A DNA stretch of 64,000 nucleotides from Halomonas sp. (GCF_017983445.1 NZ_JAGOBJ010000001.1:61632-125631); one strand, 5' to 3'; numbered from the stretch's first letter, positions 18,159 through 29,144 are shown. Notes: generated by a model not told the origin, from the sequence alone. Numbers and translations: made by a program.

Positions 18159-19781
18159 CTATTGCCATAATAGTAGTAGCAGGCCAAGCGCGGCTGCACC
18201 AAGAATCGGCCAGTCTTGAGTTGCTGCCCAACTGCTGAGTGGCTGCCAGGCCAGCGCAACGGCTACCAGCAAAAGCCCGATACGCAAGCGGTGATGGCGC
18301 TTTCCCTGGCGCGCCATGTGGCTCTGCATATGATGAATCGCGTCAACTTGCTGATGGCGCTGACGGTGCTCGATTTCCATTCGCGTAAGCGCCTGATGGG
18401 CCAGTACGGGAAGCTCGGGCAGTTGATGAGAAAGCTCTGGTGCCTGGCGCTTGAGCGACTCCCAAAGCCCACTGATCCCGGCGCGGTCTTTCATCCACTG
18501 CTCAAGATACGGTTTGGCGGTACTCCACAGATCAAGCTCGGGGTAAAGCTGGCGGCCAAGCCCTTCGATATTGAGCAGCGTCTTTTGCAGCAGCACAAGC
18601 TGCGGCTGGACTTCCATATTAAAGCGTCGCGCGGTCTGGAAAAGTCCCAACAGCACTTGGCCAAACGAGATATCTTTTAAAGGCTTTTCAAGAATCGGCT
18701 CGCAAACGGTACGGATAGCCGCGGCAAACTCATTAGCCCGGGTATTTTCGCCTACCCAGCCAGACTCGATATGCAGCGCCGCCACTTCGTAATAGTCCTG
18801 ATGAAAAAACGCCAGCAGGTTGCGCGCCAGATAATCCTGATCCTCGCGAGTCAGGCTGCCCACAATGCCGCAGTCGATCGCAATATACTGCGGATCTTCA
18901 GGATTATCGCAATTTACAAAAATATTGCCAGGGTGCATGTCGGCATGAAAGAAGTTGTCGCGAAACACCTGGGTGAAAAAGAGCTCAACACCGCGTTCGG
19001 CAAGCTTTTTCAGATTGACGCCGCGTTTGATCAGGGTATCCAGGTCAGCCACGGGAACGCCGCGGATGCGTTCTTGCACCATCACGTGACGGCGCGTGAA
19101 GGGCCAATAGATGGTAGGCACGAACAGCAGTGGTGAATCTTTGAAGTTACGCTTGAGCTGTGAGGTGTTGGCCGCTTCCTTATAAAGGTCCAGTTCGTCG
19201 AACAGCGTCGCTTCATAGTCGCGAATGACTTCGACTGGGCGCAGCCGACGCGCTTCAGGCACCTTGGCAAAGAGCTTGGCGACTTGATACATCAGCGCCA
19301 TATCCTGACGCATGATGCGATCGATACCGGGGCGAATGATCTTCACCACGACCTCTTCACCACTATGCAGCTTGGCGGCGTGCACCTGTGCAATCGATGC
19401 CGACGCAAGAGGGGCCTGCTCGAACTCGGCGAAGGCCTCTATCAGCGACATCTCCAGTTCTTTTTCAACCCGGGCAGCGGCAAGTTCGCCTGGAAAAGGA
19501 GGAACCTGGTCCTGCAAGCGTCGGAGTTCATCAGCAATGTCCTCGGGCAGCAGGTCGCGGCGCGTGGAGAGCATCTGGCCAAATTTAATAAAAATGGGAC
19601 CCAGTGCTTCCAGCGCCAAACGCAAACGCTCACCGCGCGTGCGCTTACCCACCGGGAACAGCCGCAGCGGAGAGAACCACATTAGCGTGCGTAGCCAAAG
19701 TGGCAGCCGTTCCATGGGAATCATTGTGTCGAGGCGTTGCCGCGCAACGACCCTAAGAATCTTGAACAGACGCAGACTCAT
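18159..19781 (-). CDS. ubiB: UbiB, ABC1-family atypical kinase of ubiquinone biosynthesis
   Basis: A 540-residue membrane-associated protein-kinase-like ATPase needed for coenzyme Q synthesis. The family-specific K-x-G-Q motif is seen as Lys66-Phe-Gly-Gln ([17 protein letters not shown]), the Ala-rich loop as [13 protein letters not shown], and the catalytic and metal motifs as [12 protein letters not shown] and AIDCGIVG. Two hydrophobic segments at the C terminus anchor it to the membrane. The ATG overlaps the ubiJ stop by 4 bp, giving a ubiE-ubiJ-ubiB unit. Confidence 0.96.
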   Translation of the reverse strand: MSLRLFKILRVVARQRLDTMIPMERLPLWLRTLMWFSPLRLFPVGKRTRGERLRLALEALGPIFIKFGQMLSTRRDLLPEDIADELRRLQDQVPPFPGELAAARVEKELEMSLIEAFAEFEQAPLASASIAQVHAAKLHSGEEVVVKIIRPGIDRIMRQDMALMYQVAKLFAKVPEARRLRPVEVIRDYEATLFDELDLYKEAANTSQLKRNFKDSPLLFVPTIYWPFTRRHVMVQERIRGVPVADLDTLIKRGVNLKKLAERGVELFFTQVFRDNFFHADMHPGNIFVNCDNPEDPQYIAIDCGIVGSLTREDQDYLARNLLAFFHQDYYEVAALHIESGWVGENTRANEFAAAIRTVCEPILEKPLKDISFGQVLLGLFQTARRFNMEVQPQLVLLQKTLLNIEGLGRQLYPELDLWSTAKPYLEQWMKDRAGISGLWESLKRQAPELSHQLPELPVLAHQALTRMEIEHRQRHQQVDAIHHMQSHMARQGKRHHRLRIGLLLVAVALAWQPLSSWAATQDWPILGAAALGLLLLLWQ

Positions 19782-20437
19782 AAACGCGGCTCCTGCGAGG
19801 CGTGTGATGTGTCAAGCGTAAGGCGGCGGTGTAGCCGATTAAAGCGGGCTTCGAGACGATCGGTGGCCACTTCAAGCTCGGTAAGGTGGTCGCGTAACAG
19901 GTCGCGCTGTTGGCGCCCAGGGAGCAGGCGGGCCTCTTCAAACACGTACTCCGAGACATCGTGGAGCAGCTCATCCTTGGCACGCAGGCCCCAGCGCGAC
20001 AGTCGGCGTACGCCCTCTGCCAGAGAGTGGGCCGGCATGTCGCCCAGCCAGCGGGCAAGCTCGCCTTCCCAGTCGATATCCAGATCAAACAACAGTTCGC
20101 GGGTGGCTTCCAGCAGGTGAATGCGGCCACGCACGGCAAGCTTGCCGTCAAACATAAGCCGTTCGATCGATGCGCCGCTGATCCATTCCGAGAAGGTTTC
20201 CGGCGTTAGCTCTACAACGGCATCCACCTCGGTTTCCTCGACATCGTCACCACGCAGCAGGTCAATACCTGCCAAATGATAGTGCAACACCAGCTGAAGA
20301 GGGGGCTTTTCCAAACGCACTAACAGACGGCTGCCCGCCAGCGCCGCCAAGCGGGAAGGCGCCGCCGGGTCGCGGGCGAGCAGGGCGTTCAACGTACGTT
20401 CACATCCGGCCAGCACCAAGGTCGGGGTTACCAGCAT
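19778..20437 (-). CDS. ubiJ: UbiJ, SCP2-domain accessory factor of ubiquinone biosynthesis
   Basis: An accessory protein of 219 residues. An N-terminal SCP2-like lipid-binding domain (about residues 10-110: [33 protein letters not shown]) is followed by a helical, coiled-coil C terminus ([20 protein letters not shown]). In E. coli UbiJ and UbiK organise the soluble Ubi complex that hydroxylates and methylates the lipid intermediates. The frame opens at 20509 inside ubiE, but ATG 20437 with GAGG upstream gives the usual N terminus M-L-V-T-P. The position between ubiE and ubiB is canonical. Confidence 0.9.
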   Translation of the reverse strand: MLVTPTLVLAGCERTLNALLARDPAAPSRLAALAGSRLLVRLEKPPLQLVLHYHLAGIDLLRGDDVEETEVDAVVELTPETFSEWISGASIERLMFDGKLAVRGRIHLLEATRELLFDLDIDWEGELARWLGDMPAHSLAEGVRRLSRWGLRAKDELLHDVSEYVFEEARLLPGRQQRDLLRDHLTELEVATDRLEARFNRLHRRLTLDTSHASQEPRL

Positions 20438-20477
20438 GCTGACCTCATCATCTGTGACGCCATTGTGTTGGGTAATG

Positions 20478-21233
20478 TCATAGCTTGATGCCGCGGTGCA
20501 AAGCGACAATCCCGCCCGTCAGGTTGGTGTATTCCACCCGTTCAAGACCCGCTGCTTCCATCATGGCTTTCAGCGTTTCCTGGCCCGGGTGCATACGAAT
20601 CGACTCGGCCAGATAACGGTAGCTTTCACCGTCGCCTGCGACAAGCTCACCCATTTTGGGGAGCAGGCGGAAGGAGTATTCATCATAGGCTTTGGAGAGC
20701 AGCGGGTTGTTGGGCTTGGAGAACTCCAGCACCAGCAGGCGGCCGCCCGGTTTCAGTGCCCGAGCCATGGAGCGCAGCGCCGCGTCTTTATCCGTGACGT
20801 TACGCAAACCAAACGCAATGGTAATGCAGTCAAAGCTGTTATCAGGGAACGGCAGGCACTCGGCATTCGCCTGAACATACTCAACGTTGCCGCCCACACC
20901 GTTATCCATCAGCTTGTCGCGGCCAACCTTCAGCATGGAAGCATTGATATCGGCGAGTACCACTTTGCCGCGTGAGCCCACAATGCGGGAGAACTTGAGG
21001 GTCAAGTCGCCGGTGCCGCCAGCAATGTCCAGTACGTGATGGCCTGGGCGCACGCCAGCGCGCTCGATGGTGAAACGTTTCCAGACGCGGTGGATACCCA
21101 TCGACATTAAGTCATTCATTACATCGTAACGAGCGGCGACGGAATGGAATACATCCGCCACGCGCGATGCTTTCTCGTCGACCGGGACTTCTTGATAACC
21201 AAAATCGGTAGTGCGCTTTTCCGTGGGGCTCAT
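20478..21233 (-). CDS. ubiE: Ubiquinone/menaquinone C-methyltransferase UbiE
   Basis: A 251-residue SAM-dependent class I methyltransferase acting on the demethylated quinone rings. The SAM motif is [14 protein letters not shown]. The UbiE signatures are [22 protein letters not shown] near the N terminus and AFGLRNVTD in the middle, with LEFSKP later. The frame opens at 21326 but the methyltransferase N terminus begins at ATG 21233 ([12 protein letters not shown]), with GGGAG upstream. First gene of the ubiE-ubiJ-ubiB unit. Confidence 0.96.
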   Translation of the reverse strand: MSPTEKRTTDFGYQEVPVDEKASRVADVFHSVAARYDVMNDLMSMGIHRVWKRFTIERAGVRPGHHVLDIAGGTGDLTLKFSRIVGSRGKVVLADINASMLKVGRDKLMDNGVGGNVEYVQANAECLPFPDNSFDCITIAFGLRNVTDKDAALRSMARALKPGGRLLVLEFSKPNNPLLSKAYDEYSFRLLPKMGELVAGDGESYRYLAESIRMHPGQETLKAMMEAAGLERVEYTNLTGGIVALHRGIKL

Positions 21234-21355
21234 GGGGCTGTAGCTCCCGAGTTCGAGGCGGTAACAATCGACCAAGGTGGTCGCCGTGTTAAAAGGATGA
21301 CGATATTGTAGCCTTGTCTGCCCCAATTTGTCTGCGCCTGACCGGACGCGCAGCG

Positions 21356-21739
21356 TTATAGTTGCTTGAAATGGATACCCGAAGGCTCGCGTGATGCCCC
21401 GACTTCTTCAAGCCGCTGTAGATAGTTATTCCAGTACGCCTGCTGATGCGTGACCAGTTCATGCAGATAATCCCAGCTAAACAGACCGCTGCTATGACCA
21501 TCGTCAAAATAAAGCTTTAACGCGTAGTTGCCTGCCTGAGTGATGTTCTGCAGTCCAACGTGCTTTTTGCCTACCTGGAGTACCGCCGTATCGCCACCGT
21601 GGCCGCGAACTTCAGCCGAGGGTGAATACACCCGTAAAAGCTCTACCGGCAGCCGGTAGCTCTCGCCACTGGCGTAGCCAAGCTCAAGCTCGCGCGCGCT
21701 TTTATGGTAATGAACCTTGCTGGGGACGGGAGCGCTCAT
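21356..21739 (-). CDS. DUF971 protein (gamma-butyrobetaine hydroxylase-like N-terminal domain)
   Basis: A 127-residue single-domain protein of the DUF971 family, the small beta domain found at the N terminus of gamma-butyrobetaine hydroxylases and as stand-alone bacterial proteins. Seen motifs are [53 protein letters not shown], all typical. A role in iron-sulphur or molybdenum cofactor processes has been proposed for relatives; none is shown here. It lies between hslU and ubiE, the position seen in Pseudomonas genomes, as a separate leftward gene. Confidence 0.85.
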   Translation of the reverse strand: MSAPVPSKVHYHKSARELELGYASGESYRLPVELLRVYSPSAEVRGHGGDTAVLQVGKKHVGLQNITQAGNYALKLYFDDGHSSGLFSWDYLHELVTHQQAYWNNYLQRLEEVGASREPSGIHFKQL

Positions 21740-21824
21740 TGGTCGACCTCTTCACGTATCAATAAAGCCGCCTACCCAGAGTTAGCGCCGTATTCAGCGT
21801 AAAACGGAGTGGCGGCCTCGGCTG

Positions 21825-21869
21825 TACTTAGAGAATGTTGTACTTAGAGAATGTTGTGCTTAGGGAATT
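21825..21869. repeat. 16-bp tandem repeat, two exact copies plus a degenerate third
   Basis: TACTTAGAGAATGTTG at 21825-21840 and again at 21841-21856, then TGCTTAGGGAATT. The core TTAGAGAAT also spans the hslU stop codon at 21894-21902, so the array looks like duplicated copies of the hslU 3' end in the hslU-DUF971 gap. Confidence 0.75.
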
Positions 21870-21893
21870 CCCTGTACGGATAAGATTGTAAAT

Positions 21894-23216
21894 TTAGAGA
21901 ATATAGCGCGACAGGTCTTCGTCAACGGCCAATTCGCCCAGCTGAGCGTTTACGTAGTCCGCATCGATGGTCAGCGGGCTATCCATGTCGCCACCCTTGA
22001 ATGAGGCCTCTTCGAGCAGGCGCTCCATCACGGTATGCAGGCGGCGCGCGCCGATATTTTCGGTGCCTTCGTTAACCTGCCAGGAAATCTCGGCAATACG
22101 CGCAATACCGTCGGGGGTGAATTCAACGTCCAGTCCTTCGGTCGCAAGCAAAGCCTGGTATTGCCGGGTGAGCGATGCAGACGGCTCGGTAAGGATGCGC
22201 TTGAAGTCGTTAGGCGTCAGCGCGTCAAGCTCGACGCGAATCGGCAGGCGACCCTGAAGCTCCGGAATCAAGTCGGACGGGCGTGACAAGTGGAAAGCGC
22301 CCGAGGCAATAAACAGAATATGATCGGTTTTCACCATGCCGTACTTGGTCGACACGGTAGAGCCTTCAATCAGGGGCAGCAGGTCGCGCTGAACACCTTC
22401 ACGGGATACTTCGCCACCGCTTGATTGACCGCTGCCCTTGGCAACCTTGTCGATCTCATCCAGGAACACAATACCGTGCTGCTCAACGGACTCAACGGCG
22501 CGGGCCTTGATTTCATCTTCATTGACCAGTTTGCCCGCTTCTTCATCGCGCAGCAGTACCAGGGCTTCTTTAACCGTTACCCGGCGCTGCTCGCGTTTTT
22601 GCTGACCCATGCTGGAGAACAGGCTCTGCAGCTGGTTGGTCATCTCTTCCATGCCCGGCGGGGTCATGATATCGACGCCCTGACCCTGAGAGGACACTTC
22701 GATATCGACCTCTTTGTCGTCCAGCTGGCCTTCACGCAGTTTTTTACGAAACGACTGGCGCGTGCTGCTATCTTCGCGAGGCTTGTCTTCCTGCCCACGT
22801 GGCGGTGGCAGCAGAGCATCCAATACGCGGTCTTCTGCGGCGTCTTCAGCGCGATGACCGACTTCTTCTTTGGCGTGCTCACGAACCATTTTAATGGCCG
22901 CTTCCATCAGATCACGGATGATGGATTCAACGTCGCGACCGACGTAGCCCACTTCGGTGAACTTGGTGGCTTCGACCTTGATGAATGGCGCGCGGGCAAG
23001 CTTGGCCAAGCGACGGGCAATTTCAGTTTTACCCACACCCGTGGGGCCAATCATCAAAATGTTTTTCGGGGTAACTTCAGGGCGCAAGTCGTCATCAAGC
23101 TGCATGCGGCGCCAGCGGTTGCGCAGGGCGATGGCAACGGCACGCTTGGCGTCCTGCTGGCCGATGATGTATTGATCAAGCGCGTGGACGATTTCGCGGG
23201 GAGTCATCTGAGTCAT
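21894..23216 (-). CDS. hslU: ATP-dependent protease ATPase subunit HslU
   Basis: A 440-residue AAA+ unfoldase that feeds proteins to HslV. It has Walker A ([14 protein letters not shown]), Walker B ([11 protein letters not shown]), the intermediate I domain between them, the pore loop GYVGRDVE, and the conserved C-terminal tail ending D-L-S-R-Y-I-L that inserts into HslV. It starts 10 bp after hslV and is co-transcribed. Heat-shock control is usual for the family; no sigma-32 promoter was identified. Confidence 0.97.
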   Translation of the reverse strand: MTQMTPREIVHALDQYIIGQQDAKRAVAIALRNRWRRMQLDDDLRPEVTPKNILMIGPTGVGKTEIARRLAKLARAPFIKVEATKFTEVGYVGRDVESIIRDLMEAAIKMVREHAKEEVGHRAEDAAEDRVLDALLPPPRGQEDKPREDSSTRQSFRKKLREGQLDDKEVDIEVSSQGQGVDIMTPPGMEEMTNQLQSLFSSMGQQKREQRRVTVKEALVLLRDEEAGKLVNEDEIKARAVESVEQHGIVFLDEIDKVAKGSGQSSGGEVSREGVQRDLLPLIEGSTVSTKYGMVKTDHILFIASGAFHLSRPSDLIPELQGRLPIRVELDALTPNDFKRILTEPSASLTRQYQALLATEGLDVEFTPDGIARIAEISWQVNEGTENIGARRLHTVMERLLEEASFKGGDMDSPLTIDADYVNAQLGELAVDEDLSRYIL

Positions 23217-23226
23217 TAAGGCAGCC

Positions 23227-23760
23227 TCAACGTTCGTTGATATTTAGCTCTTCGAGCGTCACGTGATGATTGGTGAATACACAGATGTCACCAGCGATTT
23301 GCAGCGATTTCTCGGTAATTTCCCGCGCTGAAAGCTCGGTGTTTTCGAGAAGCGCACGGGCACTTGCCTGGGCAAAATTACCGCCCGAACCAATCGCAAT
23401 AATGCCGCGCTCAGGTTCTACCACATCACCGTTACCCGTGATGATCAGCGAGGCGCTATGGTCAGCAACGGCAAGCAGTGCTTCCAACCGGCGCAGGGCA
23501 CGGTCGGTACGCCAGTCTTTGGCAAGCTCAACGGCTGCCTTGGTCAAGTGACCCTGATACTTCTCAAGCTGAGCTTCAAAACGCTCAAACAGCGTGAACG
23601 CATCGGCCGTGCCGCCAGCAAAGCCGGCAAGCACCTTGCCACGGTAGAGGCGACGCACCTTGCTGGCGTTGCCTTTCATCACGGTATTACCAAGTGAAAC
23701 CTGGCCGTCGCCTGCCAGGACAACCTGATTACCGCGACGTACGGATACGATAGTGGTCAT
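23227..23760 (-). CDS. hslV: ATP-dependent protease peptidase subunit HslV
   Basis: A 177-residue proteasome-like peptidase. After removal of the initiator Met the catalytic threonine is exposed in T-T-I-V-S-V-R-R-G. The sequence then continues with the family pattern ([29 protein letters not shown]). AAGGAG precedes the ATG. It stands 149 bp downstream of the SPOR gene and forms the hslVU pair. Confidence 0.97.
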   Translation of the reverse strand: MTTIVSVRRGNQVVLAGDGQVSLGNTVMKGNASKVRRLYRGKVLAGFAGGTADAFTLFERFEAQLEKYQGHLTKAAVELAKDWRTDRALRRLEALLAVADHSASLIITGNGDVVEPERGIIAIGSGGNFAQASARALLENTELSAREITEKSLQIAGDICVFTNHHVTLEELNINER

Positions 23761-23909
23761 GGAGATAACTCCTTGGGGGAGGCGTGCTCCCGATAACTGA
23801 CCGGCCGCTTAACTGATAATAGAGCGACCGCTAACAAAGACGATGAACAATAAAATGCGGGCGGCCGATAAAAAATCAACCGCCCGCCGGATAACACGTA
23901 TGGGTTTCG

Positions 23910-24656
23910 TTAGTTTTGAAGCTGAATCAGCAGAGGCTCAATGCCTTGAGTGGTCATTAAATCCTGGGCACGGTTCAATTCACGCGTGTCGTCATACGGC
24001 CCTACCTGTACGCGATGCCACGTATTGCCATCGGCCTGCACTTCGCTGATTTGGGCAAGCAAACTCAGGTTACGTAACCGGCCACGCAGCTGTTCGGCAT
24101 CGCTTAAATCACGAAACGAGGCGGCTTGCAGTACGTAGCGTTTCGGCGCGCTGATAGCCGCCGGTGCAGACTGCTGCTGCGCTGTGGTGGCTTGCTCCTC
24201 TGGCCGTGTATTGGCGGCAATGACCTGGGCTATGGGATCGTCGTCCGCGGCTGACGTGTCGCTCGTAGTGCTTTCCGCAGGCTGTTCGGCGACTTCAGGT
24301 CGGGTCACGTTGGAGGGCAGCGTAACGCCTGGGGCGATGACCTCGGTTTCCGGCAGCAGCGTATAAAACTCAAACGTTGGCATTGCTGACGGCTGATTTT
24401 CCGTCTCACGTGCAGCGGCCCGCTCTGGGCTTTCCGGTTTGGAAAGCACGGTTGCCTGGGGCTGGTCGCTGGGCTTGTCCTGCCAGGGCGCCGTGCCGTG
24501 CTGGTGTTGGGCCAAAAAGAAGCCTATCGCCATGCCAGCAAGGCCCCATAACCAGCCGGGTAGACGAAAACCGCCACCCGAGCCGCCTGACGTACGGGCA
24601 GCCTTGTGTTGTGAGGTGGCGCCACGGCGAGAGGGCTTTTTGCGCGGGCTGGCCAT
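23910..24656 (-). CDS. SPOR-domain membrane protein, FtsN-like
   Basis: A 248-residue bitopic protein: short basic cytoplasmic tail (about 1-30), one membrane helix (LPGWLWGLAGMAIGFFLA), a long disordered Ala/Thr/Gln/Pro periplasmic linker, and a C-terminal SPOR domain (about 170-248: RYVLQAASFRDLSDAEQLRGRL, WHRVQVGPYDDTREL). SPOR domains bind denuded septal peptidoglycan. The layout and the place next to hslV match FtsN of E. coli and the argS-SPOR-hslVU order of pseudomonads. It starts 3 bp after argS and is probably translated from the same mRNA. Confidence 0.85.
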   Translation of the reverse strand: MASPRKKPSRRGATSQHKAARTSGGSGGGFRLPGWLWGLAGMAIGFFLAQHQHGTAPWQDKPSDQPQATVLSKPESPERAAARETENQPSAMPTFEFYTLLPETEVIAPGVTLPSNVTRPEVAEQPAESTTSDTSAADDDPIAQVIAANTRPEEQATTAQQQSAPAAISAPKRYVLQAASFRDLSDAEQLRGRLRNLSLLAQISEVQADGNTWHRVQVGPYDDTRELNRAQDLMTTQGIEPLLIQLQN

Positions 24657-24659
24657 GAC

Positions 24660-26345
24660 TTACATCTCCTCTGGGGCGCTGACACCCATCAAGTCCAGAC
24701 CATTTCGCAGCACCTGCCTGGTTGCCAGACCTAGCGCCAGGCGGACGTTGCGTAACGTATCGTCCTCGACCATGACTTTAACGGCGTTGTAGCAGGTGTG
24801 GAAATCACCCGCCAGATCCAGCAGGTACTGAGCCACTTGCTGCGGTTCACGGTTTCTTGCGGCGGTTTGAACAACCTCTGGGTAGCGGGCCAGACGGTTA
24901 AGAACGGCCTTCTCCTGGTCGCTATCCAGCAGCGCGAGGTTGGCCATGGCATGCGCATGATCAAAAGGTTGATCTGCCGCTTCGGATTTGCGCAGCATGC
25001 TGCATACCCGGGCATGGGCGTATTGGATGTAGTACACCGGATTATCGTTGGACTGCGAACGCGCTAAGTCGATATCGAAGGTTAGTTGTGAGTCGGCGCG
25101 GCGTGCGGCCAGGAAAAACCGCGTGGCATCGCGGCCTACTTCATCGATAAGGTCGCGTACCGTGACGTAGCTACCTGCCCGCTTGGAGAGTTTTACCTCA
25201 ACGCCTGAGCGCGTGACCATGACCATCTGGTGCAGCACGTAGTCGGGCCAGCCCTTGGGAATGCCCACTTCCAACGCCTGCAGGCCGGCACGCACCCGGG
25301 TAACGGTCGAGTGATGATCGGCACCCTGTTCGTTAATCACGGTAGTAAAGCCGCGCTGCCATTTATCCAGATGGTAGGCCACGTCAGGCAGGAAGTAGGT
25401 ATAGCCGCCTTCGCGCTTGCGCATCACACGGTCTTTGTCATCCCCAAAGTCGGTGGTGCGCAGCCACATGGCACCATCTTCTTCATAGGTGTGGCCGTTG
25501 GCGACGAGCTTTTCAACCGCTTCGTTCACCTTGCCATCCTGGTAAAGCGAGGATTCGAGGAAGTAGACGTCAAATTCAACGCCAAAGGCCTTGAGATCCA
25601 GATCCTGCTCACGGCGCAGCCAGGCAACGGCAAATTCCTGAATCGCGTCCAGGTCATCAGCATCCGCCTTGGCGGTTACTTCGCGATCATCAGCGGTGAC
25701 CGTTTTACCCGCCAGATAGTCGTTGGCGACATCGGTAATGTATTCGCCGCGATAGCCGTCTTCCGGCCAGCTTTCATCATCAGGGCCCAGATTTTTGGCC
25801 CGTGCCTGTACCGAGCGGGCCAGGTTGGCAATCTGCGCGCCCGCATCGTTGTAATAAAATTCGCGCGTAACGTCATAGCCCGTGGCTTCCAGCAGGCGGC
25901 ACAGGCAGTCGCCAATCGCGGCACCTCGGCCGTGGCCCACGTGCAAGGGGCCCGTCGGGTTGGCCGATACAAACTCGACCTGCACTTTTTCCGCCTGGCC
26001 AACCATGCTGCGGCCAAACGCATCGCCGCTATCCAGTACCTGGGCGACGATCTGTGCAGCCGCATCGGCGGCGGCAAAAAAGTTGATGAATCCAGGCCCC
26101 GCGATCTCGGTTTTTTGAATCGCGTCGCTTTGGGGAAGTGCTGCGATCAGTGTCTCGGCCAGTTCGCGGGGATTTTTACCCGCGGGCTTGGCCAGCATCA
26201 GCGCCAGGTTGGTGGCGTAATCGCCGTGCGTCTTGTCTTTGGTCGGGTCGACTTTGATGGTGGGCTGAAGATCATCAGGCAGCACGCCTTGGAGCTTGAG
26301 CGCGTCTACGGCGCCGTTGAGCAGGGAAATAATCGTGTCTTTCAT
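24660..26345 (-). CDS. argS: Arginyl-tRNA synthetase
   Basis: A class I synthetase of 561 residues charging tRNA-Arg. It has the arginyl-specific N-terminal domain ([15 protein letters not shown]), the HIGH motif as [12 protein letters not shown], a KMSKS-equivalent region as [11 protein letters not shown], and the DALR anticodon-binding domain at the C terminus ([13 protein letters not shown]). The reading frame starts at 26390; ATG 26345 gives the family N terminus M-K-D-T-I-I. No strong ribosome site is visible. Followed at once by the SPOR gene. Confidence 0.97.
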   Translation of the reverse strand: MKDTIISLLNGAVDALKLQGVLPDDLQPTIKVDPTKDKTHGDYATNLALMLAKPAGKNPRELAETLIAALPQSDAIQKTEIAGPGFINFFAAADAAAQIVAQVLDSGDAFGRSMVGQAEKVQVEFVSANPTGPLHVGHGRGAAIGDCLCRLLEATGYDVTREFYYNDAGAQIANLARSVQARAKNLGPDDESWPEDGYRGEYITDVANDYLAGKTVTADDREVTAKADADDLDAIQEFAVAWLRREQDLDLKAFGVEFDVYFLESSLYQDGKVNEAVEKLVANGHTYEEDGAMWLRTTDFGDDKDRVMRKREGGYTYFLPDVAYHLDKWQRGFTTVINEQGADHHSTVTRVRAGLQALEVGIPKGWPDYVLHQMVMVTRSGVEVKLSKRAGSYVTVRDLIDEVGRDATRFFLAARRADSQLTFDIDLARSQSNDNPVYYIQYAHARVCSMLRKSEAADQPFDHAHAMANLALLDSDQEKAVLNRLARYPEVVQTAARNREPQQVAQYLLDLAGDFHTCYNAVKVMVEDDTLRNVRLALGLATRQVLRNGLDLMGVSAPEEM

Positions 26346-26514
26346 TTGGGTATCCGGATAACGTCGGTGGCGGCGTGTGCAGGCGCGCACTTAACTAGGT
26401 GCAGCAGCAAAGCGGTCATTATCAGCATTTGGCGCGCAGTTTCAAAGGTGTTGATGCGATCGTTGCATAAGCGCCTACGCTTATCGGCGGCATTTGTGCA
26501 GCGAAAAATCCTGG

Positions 26515-28734
26515 TTAAGCCAGTGTTTGCGGGTCGATATCGATTGACCAGCGAACCTTGCGCGCCTCGCGATTGGCTTCCATCCACTGCACCAGCCAAC
26601 TGGCCGCGGTATGCAGCTGGCTACGTTTGTTAGCCGCCAGCATGAGGTGGATATGGTAACGGTTTTGGCGCCGCTCCATGGGAGCAGGCACGGGGCCTAA
26701 GCAGTTGGTGGCAAGGCCCGAGGTCTTCAGCCATTCGCGTAGCGCCTGGCCTGCCTGTTGGGCAAGCGTGAGGGCCGCTTCCTCCTGAGGGCTTTCCACT
26801 CTTAACAACGCCATAAAAGTGAAGGGTGGCAACTGCGCCAGACGTCGCTCTTCCAGAAGGTTTCTGGCCAGTGCCCCGTAGCCCTGCTCGGCCAGTTGGC
26901 CGAGATGCGGATCATCGGGATGCAACGTCTGCACCAGCACCCGGCCCGGGTCGGCCGCCCGGCCAGCACGGCCGGCCACCTGCTCAAGTAGTTGGGCACT
27001 ATGCTCCAGCGCTCGAAAATCAGCGGCGTAAAGGCCGCCATCGGCATTCACCACCACCACTAAGGTGACGTGAGGCAGATGGTGCCCTTTGGCGAGCATT
27101 TGGGTGCCCACCAGCAGGCAAGGTTCGCCGCGATGAATCTCTTTGAGTATCTGCTCGAAGCTGTCTTTTTTACGCGTGCTGTCACGATCGATACGGTGAA
27201 CGGCCACCTTGGGAAAAAGCCCCTGAAGCGTCTCTTCGGTACGCTCGGTGCCGCTTCCCAGAGCGCGCAGGTCGCCGCTGGCGCACTCGGGGCAGGCGTC
27301 AGGCAGGGCACGGCGGCTATCACAGTGATGGCAGGCGAGTAACGGCGGTTGGCGGTGCAGCGTCATGCGTGAATCGCACTGGCCACACTCCGCCATCCAG
27401 CCGCAGGCGTGACAGGCAAGCGTGGGCGCAAAGCCGCGCCGGTTGATAAAGATAAGCACCTGCTTACCCGCGCTCAGCGTGCTTTTAATCGCTTTGATCG
27501 CGTTAGGCAGTAGCCCGCCCTGGCGCCGTTGATGGCGCAGGTCAATGAGCTCCAGCTTGGCGGGCTGATGGCGGCTGGGCCGTTGAGTAAGGCGCAAGTG
27601 GCGATAGCTGCCGGAAAGCGCCTGCTGCAAGCTTTCAAGCGATGGTGTGGCGCTGCCCAGGAGCAGCGGAATGCCGTGATAGTGTGCGCGTGCCACGGCA
27701 AGATCCCGAGCATGGTAGCGAAGCCCGTCGTGCTGCTTATAAGAGCCGTCGTGCTCTTCGTCGACAATAATCGCTCCCGGGTTGGCAAGCGGAGTGAAAA
27801 TTGCCGAACGGGTGCCGATGATGATCAGGGCACGACCGCTTGCCGCGGCCTCCCAAACGTCCAGACGCTCCGGATCGGTTAGTCCCGAATGTAGAGCAAC
27901 TACCGGTACCCTAAAGCGGCTTCTAAAGCGCGCCAGGGTTTGCGGCGTCAGGCCGATTTCGGGTACGAGTACCAGCGACTGCTTGCCTTTCGCCGCTACC
28001 GACTCAATAAGCTGTAGATAAATTTCGGTCTTGCCGCTGCCGGTCACCCCTTCAAGCAGGCACGGGTGATAGCCATCCAGCTTTTCATGCAGGGCAGCCA
28101 ACGCCGTTGCCTGTTCGCGATTAAGCGGTAGGGCGGGAGTGGCAAGCAGGTTGCCACTGGGTGGCTCGGGAGCGGTTAGAACAATTTCCTGCTGGATGGC
28201 CAGACCTTTTTTGGTCAGTGCTAGCAGCTGGTCGCGGGTAAAGCCGTGCGCGCTGACGGCTCGGGTGGGCAAGCCGTGGGGGTGCTGGCTGAGAAGCGCA
28301 TAAAGCTCGGCCTGTTTGGGGGCACGGCTTAACGCCGGTTGCGTTTGCGTGTTGGCGATCCAGAGCGTTTGCGTGCGCCCGGCCATCGGGTGGCCCTGGC
28401 GCAGCCTGGCGGGCATTGCGTGCTGCAGCGTATCGCCCAAACTGTGTTGGTAATAGCGCGCGGCAAATCGGCATAGCCACAGCCAGTCATCGGGAAGCGG
28501 CGCATCATCCAACGCTTCACTTACTGCTCGAAGTTGGCTGCGCGGTAGCTCGCTGGTATCGGTTAGCCCGACGATCACACCTACCACTTCGCGCCGACCA
28601 AACGGCACGCGTACACGAAGCCCCAACTGCCAGCCGCAGGGAGGAGGGCGGCTCGCCGGTAAATAATCAAACAGGCGACGCAGTGGAGAAGGCAGGGCAA
28701 CTTTCAGCACCTGCAAAGAAACAGTGTCAGGCAA
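26515..28734 (-). CDS. priA: Primosomal replication restart helicase PriA
   Basis: A 739-residue 3'-5' DNA helicase that restarts stalled forks. It has an N-terminal 3'-OH-binding domain, Walker A (LLEGVTGSGKTEIYL), DEEH box (IIVDEEHDGSYKQ), the zinc-binding module with eight cysteines between about residues 435 and 480 (CHACGWMAECGQCDSR, CHHCDSRRALPDACPEC), and helicase motifs V-VI (QVAGRAGRAADPG). It starts with TTG at 28734, four bases after GGAGG; no ATG fits. Divergent from rpmE. Confidence 0.96.
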   Translation of the reverse strand: MPDTVSLQVLKVALPSPLRRLFDYLPASRPPPCGWQLGLRVRVPFGRREVVGVIVGLTDTSELPRSQLRAVSEALDDAPLPDDWLWLCRFAARYYQHSLGDTLQHAMPARLRQGHPMAGRTQTLWIANTQTQPALSRAPKQAELYALLSQHPHGLPTRAVSAHGFTRDQLLALTKKGLAIQQEIVLTAPEPPSGNLLATPALPLNREQATALAALHEKLDGYHPCLLEGVTGSGKTEIYLQLIESVAAKGKQSLVLVPEIGLTPQTLARFRSRFRVPVVALHSGLTDPERLDVWEAAASGRALIIIGTRSAIFTPLANPGAIIVDEEHDGSYKQHDGLRYHARDLAVARAHYHGIPLLLGSATPSLESLQQALSGSYRHLRLTQRPSRHQPAKLELIDLRHQRRQGGLLPNAIKAIKSTLSAGKQVLIFINRRGFAPTLACHACGWMAECGQCDSRMTLHRQPPLLACHHCDSRRALPDACPECASGDLRALGSGTERTEETLQGLFPKVAVHRIDRDSTRKKDSFEQILKEIHRGEPCLLVGTQMLAKGHHLPHVTLVVVVNADGGLYAADFRALEHSAQLLEQVAGRAGRAADPGRVLVQTLHPDDPHLGQLAEQGYGALARNLLEERRLAQLPPFTFMALLRVESPQEEAALTLAQQAGQALREWLKTSGLATNCLGPVPAPMERRQNRYHIHLMLAANKRSQLHTAASWLVQWMEANREARKVRWSIDIDPQTLA

Positions 28735-28764
28735 TTGGCCTCCGGCGATAAGTTTTGCTAAAAT
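28735..28764 (+). promoter_or_regulatory. Candidate rpmE promoter
   Basis: -35 TTGGCC (28735-28740), 18-bp spacer, and -10 TAAAAT (28759-28764) with an extended TG one base upstream. This would give a 5' leader of about 110 nt before rpmE. Long rpmE leaders take part in L31 autoregulation in other gammaproteobacteria; no specific structure could be confirmed here. Confidence 0.5.
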
Positions 28765-28883
28765 ATGCGACCGCTCTGAATCTAAACGATCAAGCGGGTA
28801 ACCGGTTAGCAGTTTATTCCAAACCCGTATGCGGTGCCTGGCAACGGATCAGGTGGCGGCATACAGCTTATGAGGTCATCACG

Positions 28884-29099
28884 ATGAGAAAAGGTATTCA
28901 CCCGAATTACAACACGGTCACCGCTAACTGTTCTTGCGGTGCTAGCTTCCAGGTTGGTACTACATCTGGCCAGGATTTCTCGCTGGACGTATGCTCCAAC
29001 TGCCACCCGTTCTACACTGGTAAGCAGAAGCAAGCGACCACCGGTGGCCGTGTAGAGCGCTTCAACAAGCGTTTCGGCGCTGCTGTCAAGCGCGGTTAA
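28884..29099 (+). CDS. rpmE: 50S ribosomal protein L31, zinc-binding type
   Basis: A 71-residue ribosomal protein of the large subunit forming the B1b bridge. It starts M-R-K-G-I-H-P-N-Y. Four cysteines (16, 18, 37, 40; NCSCGA and [11 protein letters not shown]) mark the zinc-containing C+ form, which is usually replaced by a cysteine-free paralogue under zinc starvation. The frame opens earlier at 28755, but ATG 28884 with GAGG upstream is the conserved start. Divergent from priA, with its own terminator. Confidence 0.97.
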   Translation: MRKGIHPNYNTVTANCSCGASFQVGTTSGQDFSLDVCSNCHPFYTGKQKQATTGGRVERFNKRFGAAVKRG

Positions 29100-29144
29100 T
29101 CCTAGCGGATCAACCACTCTGCACGTACACAGTGTACGTTGCAC

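Noticed and set aside
22425-23219. 264-codon frame opposite hslU
   Set aside because: Antisense to a highly conserved gene with normal codon use; translation has no recognisable domain.
25230-26633. 467-codon frame opposite argS and the priA end
   Set aside because: Antisense shadow spanning two real genes and their gap.
28765-28883. Structured L31 autoregulatory leader RNA
   Set aside because: A leader of suitable length exists, but I could not match a defined structure by eye; covariance search needed.
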